A DNA stretch of 64,000 nucleotides from Hymenobacter translucens (GTDB taxonomy: Bacteria; Bacteroidota; Bacteroidia; Cytophagales; Hymenobacteraceae): NCBI RefSeq assembly GCF_020685205.1, contig NZ_JAJERB010000003.1:248001-312000 (forward strand). The letters are read 5' to 3'. Shown piece after piece: positions 7,133 through 15,785 of the stretch. The notes under the pieces were generated by a model that was not told the origin of the DNA, ran no database searches, and was given only the letters and a program-made list of their open reading frames with translations. The translations under genes and the position numbers were made by a program. Positions within the stretch are counted from its first letter, which is position 1, and each line of letters starts with the position of its first letter.

Positions 7133-7411
7133 GGCCCTATTTGCAACAACGATGCTATCCGGATGCCACTGGAGCCGGAAGTAGTTCCCTATTCGCGCTT
7201 GGCTCAGGTAAGAAGCTGTGGCCCGAAATCAAGAAGGAAGCGGCTCGGGATGCTCGGATGATCGTGAGAAGCCTGCAGAAGGCGATGGCGGTTAAGACGA
7301 AGGACCCCAGCGACTTTTAGTTCCGATCTCCGACTATAAGCTTGGTTTTTGTCAACTGTATTTCAAGTTTTTTACTACATACTTTTTGGTTTCATCCACA
7401 CTCCTATCATA
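7133..7411 (+). other. Gap with possible gene remnant
   Basis: A forward frame through this gap ends at 7320 with a basic helical tail (KKLWPEIKKEAARDARMIVR onward) but has no credible start, since its upstream part overlaps the repeat gene in another frame. It may be the C-terminus of a gene lost when the AT-rich cargo entered. The last 90 bp are AT-rich and should hold the promoter of the next gene. ACTTTTTG at 7381-7388 equals one arm of the palindrome at 4404-4420. Confidence 0.3.
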
Positions 7412-10400
7412 ATGAACATTTCACTACTTCAAATCAGCGATATCCATATTACAGGAAGTAAAAACAAAGTATTCAACAGAGCTGATAAGATAATAGGCGC
7501 CATTAGCAACCTGGGTATTAGAACTGATATGTGCGTAGTTGCAGTTACCGGTGACATCGCATTTTCAGGTAAAACAGAAGAATACAGTGATTCACTGCTT
7601 CTATTTGAAACATTAAAGACAAAACTACCAGAGGCATTACATACAGAAAATGTAAAATTTGTTGCAATCCCAGGAAATCACGATTGCGATTTTAACCTTG
7701 ATTCAAAGGCCAGAAGGAGTGTAATTAATACAGCAAAATCGGACAACGACGTTGACAACTCGGTAATAAGCTCAGCAACATTAATACAAGAACCTTTTTT
7801 TTCGCTCTTGAGATTGTATTTCGGGGAGAACTTAACCTTAGATAACAGGCTATTTTGGCATTACGATTTCAATATACACGATCTTAAAATAAGATTTAAC
7901 TGTTTTAATACAGCTTGGGTATCAGAGAAAAATGAGAAGCCAGGAACGATGTTTTTTCCCATTGATTATATCCAGGAGAATCATGGATATAGTCTAGTTG
8001 TTTCCATGTTTCACCATCCTTACAATTGGTTAAATCCAATGAATGGGCGTGCTTTCCGGAAGCAAGTTGAAACGATATCTGACCTATTGCTTACTGGCCA
8101 TGAACACGATGCCACTGCGAGAACAACTTATTCAACCTTGTTGCAAGAAAGTACACACATTGAAGCAGGAGCTTTGCAAGAAAGTGGGAATAACGCTATT
8201 AGCGAGTTTAACTATATTATAATTGACACGACTAATCACCGGCGCTCCATTTTACCATTCAAATGGAATGGAAGCAACTATTATTCAGTATTTGAAATTG
8301 ATTCCCAATGGGAAACATATCACGAGAATCCTGCTCGCAAGGCTAACGAATTTGGACTGACTGATGAGGTCAATGCATGGGTTGATGATTTAGGAATACA
8401 GTTGCAACATCCAAACAAAGGGGTATTATCACGTGAGGATATTTTTATTTTCCCTGACCTAGCAGACATTGGCATTCGTCAGTCACGTAATTCAAGAACT
8501 TTTGATTCTGAAAAATTATACAATTTTCTAGAAGAAAATGGCAGAATAATAATTTCAGGAACAAGCGATTCTGGGAAAACGACTTTATGCAAGGAGCTAT
8601 TTAAGCATTATTATAAACAGGACAAAATACCTATCTACATAAATGGCGGCCATAGCAAAACATTGTATCCTGATGAAAGAATAATCACACTTTTAGGGAG
8701 AGAATGTGAGAAAACATATACTGGCTTGGATAAAGAAAATTATCGTCAACTCGACAAAGCCAAACGAGTCATTATTATCGATGATTTCGACAAAATCGTC
8801 TTTAAAAGTGGAAAGCGTTCTGTTAAAGACTTGCTCGAGCTTTTAACAGAATTTGCTTCCACACTAATTCTTGTCGCAAACGACGTATCAATGCAGGCTT
8901 CAGAAGTACTGCATGAAGGATTTTCTTTTGTCACTGAAGGTGAGTCTGCCTTCAAACAAGTGCGGATTCAACCATTCGGGCATGTATTGCGTGAACAGCT
9001 TATTGAGCAGTGGATGTCATTTGATTCAGAGATCGATGAAGAGATAATATATCGCAAAATACATGACACCAAAAATTTACTTGATAATGTAATCGGCAAT
9101 AATTTCATACCACCCTATCCTGTTATATTACTCCCTCTTCTACAGGCATCGCAGTATCATGATCAAGTAAATCCAGCTGCGAGTACGTATGGCTATTTTT
9201 ACGAACTACTTATTAACCGGTCTTTAACTGAAAAATCAACTCAAATTGTCATAAGTATCAAAGCGGGGTACTTAACGCATTTAGCAAAATTCATGTTCGA
9301 GAGAGGGGTAAATAAGCTTAGTCACTCCGAGTGCTTGACATTTCACCAAGAATATGAAGACAAATTTGACATCCCAGTAAATTATCGAGAAATAATCCCA
9401 CTTCTATCTGAAACTAATCTTTTAGAGGAATCAACAGAAGGAATTAAGTTTAGATATGAATATATATACTATTATTATGTAGCGAAAAGCTTAAGCGCCC
9501 GTCTTTACGATGTTAAAGTCCAAGAAACCATAACAGATTTAATTAAGACAATCCATAAGGATAATAGCGCAAACACACTACTGTTTTTAACGCATATTAC
9601 AAATGACCAATTCATCGTTGGTCAGATGATTGAGGCTGCATCTAAGGTATTCTCAAAGACAGAACCAATATACCATTTTAAAGATATATCAATCTTAAAA
9701 CCCAAAGAAATAGAACAAATAAGGGACAATGTTTATCAGGATAGAGACATCAAATCAAGCAGAAAAAAGAGAAATGAGTACTTAGATGAAATTGCAGATC
9801 AAGAAAAATATGACAATCAAGACAATGAAGATTCTGAAGACAATACACTCAAACCTCATGAGCAGCATGAAGAAAATATAGCTCTAACTGAGAGCCAAGC
9901 TGCATATATGGAGCGCATTGGAATTGCAATGAAAACCATGCAAATCCTTGGTCAGCTACTCAGAAACCACATCGGCACTTTAGAAGGCGATGTAAAAGCC
10001 ATGCTCGTCAACGAATGTGTTGGAATTGGTTTACGTAGTTTAAATTCAATGATTCAGTCTCTCGAACCTCATAGCGAGGATTTTGTTCGAGCAATGGCTA
10101 TTTTATTCAAGGAAGAAAATCCGGATCTCACATTACATAATGCTACTAATCAAGCAATAGAATCGTTGTTTCAGATAATGCACAACAATACTTATAGTGT
10201 GATAAAGAGAATATCGATTGCAATTGGGTCGCCAAAGCTAACTCGGCTATATGATCGTCTATTTCAAGAGAGTCAATCTCCAATGTTGAAGCTCACTCAT
10301 GCAGCACTACATTTTGACAATGCTGCTACTTTCCCAGTGAACACCCTTGCAAGCACATATGAGGTTGTAAAGGATATACCTTTAGGATTGAATGTCCTCA

Positions 10401-10546
10401 AAGCTCTCACGTATCAACATTTTTACACTTTTCATGTGCCGGAGAAAACAAAACAGATAGCATTTGGAGTGTTCAGGGCTCAGTATGATCCTTCAATGGG
10501 GTCAAACCCTAAAGACAAGCTTATCAAGAAGAAAGGAGGCTCATAA
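7412..10546 (+). CDS. Metallophosphoesterase-STAND NTPase fusion, candidate defence protein
   Basis: This 1044-residue protein starts with a calcineurin-like metallophosphoesterase domain with all metal-binding motifs: D10xH12, GD48, GNHD (88-91), HH (201-202) and GHEH (229-232). A second part is a STAND/NACHT-like ATPase with a P-loop GTSDSGKTT (383-391) and Walker B VIIIDDFD (about 453-460). An acidic linker (about 790-830) and a helical C-terminal region probably sense a trigger. ATG 7412 is chosen over TTG 7349 because it places the first beta strand right after the start. It is much richer in A and T than both flanks, so recently acquired. Effector-plus-STAND architecture is typical of bacterial immune receptors such as Avs. 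Defence function is inferred; the substrate is unknown. Confidence 0.88.
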   Translation: MNISLLQISDIHITGSKNKVFNRADKIIGAISNLGIRTDMCVVAVTGDIAFSGKTEEYSDSLLLFETLKTKLPEALHTENVKFVAIPGNHDCDFNLDSKARRSVINTAKSDNDVDNSVISSATLIQEPFFSLLRLYFGENLTLDNRLFWHYDFNIHDLKIRFNCFNTAWVSEKNEKPGTMFFPIDYIQENHGYSLVVSMFHHPYNWLNPMNGRAFRKQVETISDLLLTGHEHDATARTTYSTLLQESTHIEAGALQESGNNAISEFNYIIIDTTNHRRSILPFKWNGSNYYSVFEIDSQWETYHENPARKANEFGLTDEVNAWVDDLGIQLQHPNKGVLSREDIFIFPDLADIGIRQSRNSRTFDSEKLYNFLEENGRIIISGTSDSGKTTLCKELFKHYYKQDKIPIYINGGHSKTLYPDERIITLLGRECEKTYTGLDKENYRQLDKAKRVIIIDDFDKIVFKSGKRSVKDLLELLTEFASTLILVANDVSMQASEVLHEGFSFVTEGESAFKQVRIQPFGHVLREQLIEQWMSFDSEIDEEIIYRKIHDTKNLLDNVIGNNFIPPYPVILLPLLQASQYHDQVNPAASTYGYFYELLINRSLTEKSTQIVISIKAGYLTHLAKFMFERGVNKLSHSECLTFHQEYEDKFDIPVNYREIIPLLSETNLLEESTEGIKFRYEYIYYYYVAKSLSARLYDVKVQETITDLIKTIHKDNSANTLLFLTHITNDQFIVGQMIEAASKVFSKTEPIYHFKDISILKPKEIEQIRDNVYQDRDIKSSRKKRNEYLDEIADQEKYDNQDNEDSEDNTLKPHEQHEENIALTESQAAYMERIGIAMKTMQILGQLLRNHIGTLEGDVKAMLVNECVGIGLRSLNSMIQSLEPHSEDFVRAMAILFKEENPDLTLHNATNQAIESLFQIMHNNTYSVIKRISIAIGSPKLTRLYDRLFQESQSPMLKLTHAALHFDNAATFPVNTLASTYEVVKDIPLGLNVLKALTYQHFYTFHVPEKTKQIAFGVFRAQYDPSMGSNPKDKLIKKKGGS

Positions 10547-10589
10547 ATACAACGTTATATTTTTTTCTACGCTGCCCTTATCTGGTTTC

Positions 10590-11915
10590 ATGGAAATCAC
10601 GCGCCAACTCCGCAAGGACAAGGTCAATAAGCAAGGTTACGCTCCCATCCAGCTGACCGTCTGCTGGGCCCACAAGCGGGTACGCGAAGCTACCGGGGAG
10701 CGGACCAAGCCCGAATGGTGGGATGCGGAGTTGCAGTGCGTGGCCAGCGTCAAGGGCAGCTACTACGCCGACATCAACGCCCGGCTCAACACGCTCAAGT
10801 CGGCCGTGGAAAAAGCCCAGCAGGCGGCCGAGAATGAGGGCGTGCGGCTCACCGAGGAGCAAGTCCGCCAAATCATCCAGCAGGCCCGCAACCCCACCCT
10901 ACCCGCCCCGGAACCGGCCCCGCAGCCGGACGCACAACCGGAGTTCTGGCGCCTGCTCCGGCAGTGGATTACCGAGTACGGCAAGAAGGTCCACCCCAGC
11001 ACCTTCCGCCCCATCTCCCCCAAGACCCTCGCGGGCCTGGAGGCCACCCGCGCCCGCCTCGAGCAGTTCGCTGAGCGCCAGGGGGCGGTGCCCACCCTGG
11101 CCGGTATGGACCAGGATTTCTACCACGCCTTCCGGGTCTACGTGGTCGAGGAGCTGGGCCAGGAGCTCAACACCTTCGGCAAGCACATCCGCCGGCTCAA
11201 GGCGTTTCTGCTCTGGTGCGAGGAGCAGGACCTGCCCGTCAACCGCCGCTACCGCAAGTTCACCGCCCCCTCGCTCTACGTCGGCGTGGATGCGCTGACC
11301 GAACAGGAAGTACGCCGGCTCCAGCACCTGGACTTCACCGCCCCCGACGTGCGGGCCCGCCTGCAGCTGCTGCGCGGCGGCCCCGCCAAGCAAGGCCGCC
11401 AACAGCTGGCGTTTGAGGAATGGGTCCAGCAAATCGAGCTAGCCCGCGACAAGCTGCTCGTCTGCGTCTACACCGGCCTGCGCATCAGCGACGCCGAGCA
11501 GCTCAGCTGGCACCACATACACGGCGAGGTTATCAAGATCCAGTCGGGCAAAAATGCCGAGATGTGCTACATCCCCTACTACGAGGACAGCCTGTTTCAT
11601 TTGCCCTCAATGGCCGCCAAGTACGAGCACCGCACCGGCCTGGGCAACGACCTGCTGCTGCCCCACTGCCCCCACCTGAACGAGCGGCTGGCCGTGCTCC
11701 AGCAGCTGGCCGGCATCACCCGCCTGCACCTAACCAGCAAGCTGGGCCGCAAGACCTTTGTCACGCTCAAGCTCTACCAGGGCGTGCCCACGCGCCTGGT
11801 GATGCAGGCCACCGGCCACAAGACCGAGGAGTCGTTTAACCGCTACGTGGGTGTGGATACCATCAAGCTCGTGCAGGAGTACATGCGCAAGTCCCCCGGC
11901 TCCCATGCGGCCTGA
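10590..11915 (+). CDS. Tyrosine recombinase / integrase
   Basis: This 441-residue protein has the Bacteroidota integrase layout. It has an arm-binding N-terminus (PIQLTVCWAHKRVREATGER) and a SAM-like core-binding domain (about 110-215). The catalytic domain has R298 (TGLRISDAE), K321, K384 and R387 (LTSKLGRKTF), H410 (ATGHK) and nucleophile Y419 (NRYVG). Lysine at the usual HxxR histidine position is tolerated in this superfamily. The start is ATG 10590; an upstream open frame from 10464 overlaps the STAND gene and is not used. It lies at the right end of the element, next to short direct repeats and a 108-bp repeat, as expected for an integrase beside its attachment site. Confidence 0.93.
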   Translation: MEITRQLRKDKVNKQGYAPIQLTVCWAHKRVREATGERTKPEWWDAELQCVASVKGSYYADINARLNTLKSAVEKAQQAAENEGVRLTEEQVRQIIQQARNPTLPAPEPAPQPDAQPEFWRLLRQWITEYGKKVHPSTFRPISPKTLAGLEATRARLEQFAERQGAVPTLAGMDQDFYHAFRVYVVEELGQELNTFGKHIRRLKAFLLWCEEQDLPVNRRYRKFTAPSLYVGVDALTEQEVRRLQHLDFTAPDVRARLQLLRGGPAKQGRQQLAFEEWVQQIELARDKLLVCVYTGLRISDAEQLSWHHIHGEVIKIQSGKNAEMCYIPYYEDSLFHLPSMAAKYEHRTGLGNDLLLPHCPHLNERLAVLQQLAGITRLHLTSKLGRKTFVTLKLYQGVPTRLVMQATGHKTEESFNRYVGVDTIKLVQEYMRKSPGSHAA

Positions 11916-11917
11916 TT

Positions 11918-11941
11918 GGGTGGCAAAAGTGGGTGGCAAAA
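11918..11941 (+). repeat. Paired GGGTGGCAAAA direct repeats after integrase
   Basis: GGGTGGCAAAA occurs at 11918-11928 and again at 11931-11941, a 13-bp period starting two bases after the integrase stop. Direct repeats in this place are typical arm-type or core-type recombinase binding sites. Confidence 0.55.
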
Positions 11942-12008
11942 AACGCGGATTCCGGTTCCCACAGGTTCCTGCTTACAACTAGCAAACCGCCTCTGAGGGC
12001 GTATATTG

Positions 12009-12116
12009 CCACTTTTACAGGCATCTCCTGGAAACCAGGAACAAGCGTTTAATCCCCTACGGACTACTCCCGTTTAGAGCAACGCCCTGTAAACCACGTG
12101 TTTACAGGGCGTTTTC
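12009..12116 (+). repeat. 108-bp repeat, copy 1 (possible attachment region)
   Basis: This segment aligns without gaps to 21443-21550. The best-conserved part is CCCCTACGGACTACTCCCGT (12054-12073) and the following GAGCAACG. It ends in the terminator hairpin of the integrase. Copy 1 lies about 95 bp downstream of the intact integrase. A similar unit exists in the same strand orientation near the integrase remnant, so an attachment or insertion target is suspected. Confidence 0.6.
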
Positions 12117-12121
12117 TTTTT
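12082..12121 (+). terminator. Strong terminator of integrase gene
   Basis: ACGCCCTGTAAAC (12082-12094) and GTTTACAGGGCGT (12100-12112) form a perfect 13-bp stem with a 5-nt loop. The tail TTTCTTTTT follows. Confidence 0.85.
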
Positions 12122-12151
12122 GGGGTAAAACAATGGCCTAAGTCGACCAAT

Positions 12152-13408
12152 TTACCCCTCTTCCAGATCTGCGGTAATTTTACGTCCGTGACGGCGATCC
12201 AACCAGTTCATGACCGGTGTAGCAAGCACGCCGTGCAAGACGATGGACACGAGCATGGTGAAGCCCAGGATGGCCCACAGCTGGCGGGACTGGGGAAAGG
12301 AGGCCTTTCCCAGCGCGAAAGCCAAGTAAAAAATGGAGCCAATACCACGGATGCCGAAAAATGAAATCACAGCGCGCTCTGCTACCGTCACCCGCCCGGA
12401 GCGCATCAGCGTGAGCATGCCGCCCAGGGGCCGTAGCACCAGCAGGAGCAGTAAGCCCATTCCGGCCCCAGCCCAGGTGAGCGGGCTCAGCAGTCCATCC
12501 ACCAGTGCGCCACCAAAGAGGATTAGAATAATGACGATCAGCAGGCGCTCGAGTTGGTCGGTGAAGGCGTGCATCTGCTTGTGGTACTCGTGTTTGCGCT
12601 CTCGGCTGCGCAGGGTTACGGCGGCCACGAATACGGCCAGAAAGCCGTAGCCGTGCAGCAGTTCAGTTACGCCGTAGCTAGTCAGCGTCACGGCCAGGGC
12701 TACGAAGCCATAAGCTCCCGGTTTGATGCTCAGCGCCTTAGGCAGGTTGAAAATCAGGTAGGCCAGCAGCCGGCCCGACAGCCAGCCCAGTGCCAGCCCC
12801 GCCGCCACGCGGTAAGCCAGGTCCATTCCGGCCCATTCCCAAAGCCGGCCCGCCCCTGCCCCGGCCGGCAGCAGGGCCAGGGCCAGATACACGAAGGGGA
12901 AAGCCAGTCCATCGTTGAGGCCCGCTTCGCCGGTGAGGGAAAAACGAACGTTGTCCTCTCGCCCCTCGCCGGGGTCGCCCACCTGTACGTCGCCAGCCAG
13001 CACGGGGTCGGTGGGAGCCAAGGAAGCGGCCAGCAGCAGGGCTGAGGGCAAGGCCAGCCCGGCCAGAGCCCAACCCGCCAAGGCCAGCCCCGCGATGGTC
13101 AAACTCATCAATACCAGCACCAGCAGCAGTGGCGTGCGCCAAGTGCGGATCGAGAAAGGCCGGTCAATCTTAAGGCCGGTACCTGTAAGCGCCACAATTA
13201 CGCACAGCTCCGCGAGGTGAGTAGCCAGCCCGGGGTGGGCAAACGGGTCGGCAGCCGGCAGGCCCAGCGGCAGCGCGTAGGCTACCATTCCCAGGGCAAT
13301 GAAGAGGATGGGGTACGAGAGCGGGTATTTTTCCAGCAACGACGGCAGCCAAGCTACTCCCAGGATGGCCAAACCCATCAGCACTAGGACGATGTTATAA
13401 ACGAACAT
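12152..13408 (-). CDS. CPA1-type Na+/H+ antiporter
   Basis: This 418-residue inner-membrane protein has about 12 hydrophobic segments. It carries the CPA motifs LAPTDPVLAGDV and the ND pair in GEAGLNDGLAFPF (about residues 163-175), which bind the cation. RGIGSIFY near residue 350 matches the conserved late-helix motif of NhaP/YcgO-type exchangers. It should swap Na+ or K+ for protons across the cytoplasmic membrane. It follows a second, truncated antiporter on the same strand with a 9-bp gap, and a third lies divergently. The cluster as a whole points to pH and osmotic homeostasis. Confidence 0.9.
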   Translation of the reverse strand: MFVYNIVLVLMGLAILGVAWLPSLLEKYPLSYPILFIALGMVAYALPLGLPAADPFAHPGLATHLAELCVIVALTGTGLKIDRPFSIRTWRTPLLLVLVLMSLTIAGLALAGWALAGLALPSALLLAASLAPTDPVLAGDVQVGDPGEGREDNVRFSLTGEAGLNDGLAFPFVYLALALLPAGAGAGRLWEWAGMDLAYRVAAGLALGWLSGRLLAYLIFNLPKALSIKPGAYGFVALAVTLTSYGVTELLHGYGFLAVFVAAVTLRSRERKHEYHKQMHAFTDQLERLLIVIILILFGGALVDGLLSPLTWAGAGMGLLLLLVLRPLGGMLTLMRSGRVTVAERAVISFFGIRGIGSIFYLAFALGKASFPQSRQLWAILGFTMLVSIVLHGVLATPVMNWLDRRHGRKITADLEEG

Positions 13409-13417
13409 AAAAGCGGG

Positions 13418-14299
13418 TTAGAGCGAGGGACAGGAATGGAGGGGCCAGCACCGGAGCACGTCAGTCCTGCTGCAATTGGGCTGCCCGGGCGCACCACCCG
13501 ACTTAGTATTCGCCAATCGGGACTGTTCTTCTTTGCCCGTCAGCACGATGACGCCAAACACGAGCACCACCAGCAGCGAGGACAAATGCAGCTTCTTGGC
13601 GAGGGAGTAAATCAGCACCATAAACGCCAGAATCAGGATGAACTTAACGTGGTGGCGGCTACGGTCCAGCAAAAAGGCAAGAATGGCCGTGGCCAGCACC
13701 GACACCACCAGCACGGCCACCAGGTCGCGGGTAAAGGTGAGGGCGGATATGCCCTGAGCGAAGTTGTCCTGGACCACGAAGTTGAACAGCATGATACCCA
13801 GGATGTCGGAGAACGTGCTTTCGTAGATGATGAACTCCTGCTTCTCCCCGCCCAGGGTAGCTACGCTCGGAACGACCACTGCCGAGCTGACCACGGCCAG
13901 GGGTACGGCGTTGAGCAGGCAGGTCTGAAAGGACACGCCGGGATTCAGGTACCACTGTAGCAGCCCAGCAATGGCAAAGGCCTGGCCCAGCAGCATCACG
14001 GAAGCCGCCGCAAACGCGCGTCGGATCAGTGGCCCTTTGCCGGGCTGGATTTTCAGGTTCAGCGACTCCTCCAGCACAATCATGATCAGACCCACGATGC
14101 CGAGCAGCTGCAGCGTTACCAAGGGAAGTTGCAGGTCGAACCCGGCGTATCCCGCGGCCTGCTTCAGGGCAATGCCGGTAATCAGCAGCATAAGCCCCGA
14201 CGGAACCTTGGTGGCTTGGGCTACGATGTCGAACAGGTACGACACGACAACGGCGATGCTCAGAAAAAAGAATAGCATATGGACCCATAGCATACCCAT
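13418..14299 (-). CDS. Cation/proton antiporter, C-terminally truncated
   Basis: The first roughly 245 residues are a clear CPA-family exchanger: an N-terminal membrane core, then SSAVVVPSVATLG and ESTFSDILGIMLFNFV, the counterpart of the functional core helices. After VLVFGVIVLTGKEEQS the hydrophobic pattern stops. The last about 40 residues (from LANTKSGGAPGQ) are unlike any membrane protein, and the family usually continues for another 100 or more residues. The gene was probably cut by a deletion or rearrangement just before the next gene. It may be non-functional or a short variant. Confidence 0.7.
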   Translation of the reverse strand: MGMLWVHMLFFFLSIAVVVSYLFDIVAQATKVPSGLMLLITGIALKQAAGYAGFDLQLPLVTLQLLGIVGLIMIVLEESLNLKIQPGKGPLIRRAFAAASVMLLGQAFAIAGLLQWYLNPGVSFQTCLLNAVPLAVVSSAVVVPSVATLGGEKQEFIIYESTFSDILGIMLFNFVVQDNFAQGISALTFTRDLVAVLVVSVLATAILAFLLDRSRHHVKFILILAFMVLIYSLAKKLHLSSLLVVLVFGVIVLTGKEEQSRLANTKSGGAPGQPNCSRTDVLRCWPLHSCPSL

Positions 14300-14500
14300 A
14301 CGCAGGCAGGTCGCCAGTGGTCGGCTTCGCAGCGTGCAGCCGTTGGACCGGAAACCATAGGCAGCAAACTCAGCTGCCGCGCAGAACAGGGCTTTCCGGG
14401 GGCCTTCGACGCTAAGGCAGTGCGTTGTCTAGACGCCGGAGAGCGTCAACCAAGCCCGCTTAATCAGCGTCTATCCTTCCTGACCCGTACACGCCTATTG

Positions 14501-15775
14501 ATGGAATTATACAACACCCTGGCCCTGCTCATCGTCATAGCAGCCGTTTTCGGCTATGTCAACCACCGCTTTCTGAAACTACCCGGCGCCATCGGGCTGA
14601 TGATTCTGGCCCTGGTTTCGTCCCTGCTGGCCATTGGCCTGGGCAAGCTCGGGGTATCGTGGGTACTAGCGGCGGGCCAGATAGTGCGCGGCCTCGACTT
14701 TCACGTCGTGCTTATGCAGGTGATGCTGAGCTTTCTGCTGTTTGCCGGCTCCCTGCACGTCGACGTGCGGGCCCTGGGCAAGGAGGGCGTCGCCGTGGGG
14801 GTCATGGCCACGGCCGACACGCTGCTGTCCACGGCCTTGGTGGGCACGGCATTGTACTACCTGCTGCCCTTGTTCGGGCTGCCCACCGACTTTATCTACT
14901 GCCTGCTGTTCGGGGCGCTTATTTCCCCCACCGACCCCATTGCCGTGTTGGGCATTCTCAAGGCGGCGCGCATCGACAAGCGCCTGGAAATCCGCATCGT
15001 GGGGGAGTCGCTCTTCAACGACGGCATTGCCGTAGTGGTGTTCGTGAGCCTGTTTCAGATTGTCCAGTTCGGGGCCGAGCAGGCCACTGCCGCCGTGATT
15101 GGGCGGTTGTTTCTGGTAGAAGCCGTGGGCGGCATTGCCCTGGGCGCGGCGTTGGGGTATGCCACCTACTTGGCCCTGCGCAGCATCGACCACTACCAGG
15201 TAGAGGTAATGATAACCCTGGCTTTGGTTATGGGTGGCACGGCCCTGGCTACGCAGCTGCATACTTCGGGCCCGCTGGCCATGGTGGTAGCCGGGCTGAT
15301 TGTGGGTCACAAAGGCCGGCAGCTGGGCATGTCGGACCTGACCCGGGAGTACCTAGACAAGTTCTGGGAACTGCTTGACGAGATTCTCAATGCCATCCTG
15401 TTCGTGCTCATCGGGCTGGAAATGCTTGTCCTCGATATCAACCGCACTACCCTGCTGGTAGGCCTAGTGGCCATCGTGCTGGTGCTCGTGGCCCGCTGGA
15501 TGTCGGTGGGGGTGCCGTTGGGGTTACTCCGGCGCTATTACCCCTTCGACCGGCAAACGCTGCGGGTGCTGACCTGGGGCGGGCTGCGGGGCGGCATTTC
15601 CGTGGCCCTGGCTTTATCCCTGCCGGAGTCCATGCCCCGCGACCTGCTGGTGGGCGTGACTTACGTGGTGGTGATTTTCAGCATCATCGTGCAGGGCCTG
15701 AGCATCGGGCCGCTGGTCAAAAAGCTGGGGTTGAGCACCGGTGAGCCCTTCGCTCCCCCCGACGCTGCCCACTAA
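14501..15775 (+). CDS. Na+/H+ antiporter (CPA1, NhaP/YjcE-like)
   Basis: This 424-residue protein has about 12-13 membrane segments. It contains SPTDPIAVLGILK (about 141-153), GESLFNDGIAVVVF with the conserved ND pair, and WGGLRGGISVALALSLP, the classic CPA1 signature. ATG 14501 is preferred because the open frame upstream of it is hydrophilic and unlike the family. It is divergent from the two minus-strand antiporters and followed 10 bp later by a DUF2254 gene, so those two probably form an operon. Confidence 0.93.
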   Translation: MELYNTLALLIVIAAVFGYVNHRFLKLPGAIGLMILALVSSLLAIGLGKLGVSWVLAAGQIVRGLDFHVVLMQVMLSFLLFAGSLHVDVRALGKEGVAVGVMATADTLLSTALVGTALYYLLPLFGLPTDFIYCLLFGALISPTDPIAVLGILKAARIDKRLEIRIVGESLFNDGIAVVVFVSLFQIVQFGAEQATAAVIGRLFLVEAVGGIALGAALGYATYLALRSIDHYQVEVMITLALVMGGTALATQLHTSGPLAMVVAGLIVGHKGRQLGMSDLTREYLDKFWELLDEILNAILFVLIGLEMLVLDINRTTLLVGLVAIVLVLVARWMSVGVPLGLLRRYYPFDRQTLRVLTWGGLRGGISVALALSLPESMPRDLLVGVTYVVVIFSIIVQGLSIGPLVKKLGLSTGEPFAPPDAAH

Positions 15776-15785
15776 CCGCTCCGCC

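Noticed and set aside
12009..12116. tRNA or tmRNA 3' end as attachment site
   Set aside because: No acceptor stem or canonical T-arm can be folded; only a terminator hairpin is clear.
12554..13045. Forward frames opposite the CPA1 antiporter
   Set aside because: They are antisense shadows of a membrane protein with the expected antiporter motifs.
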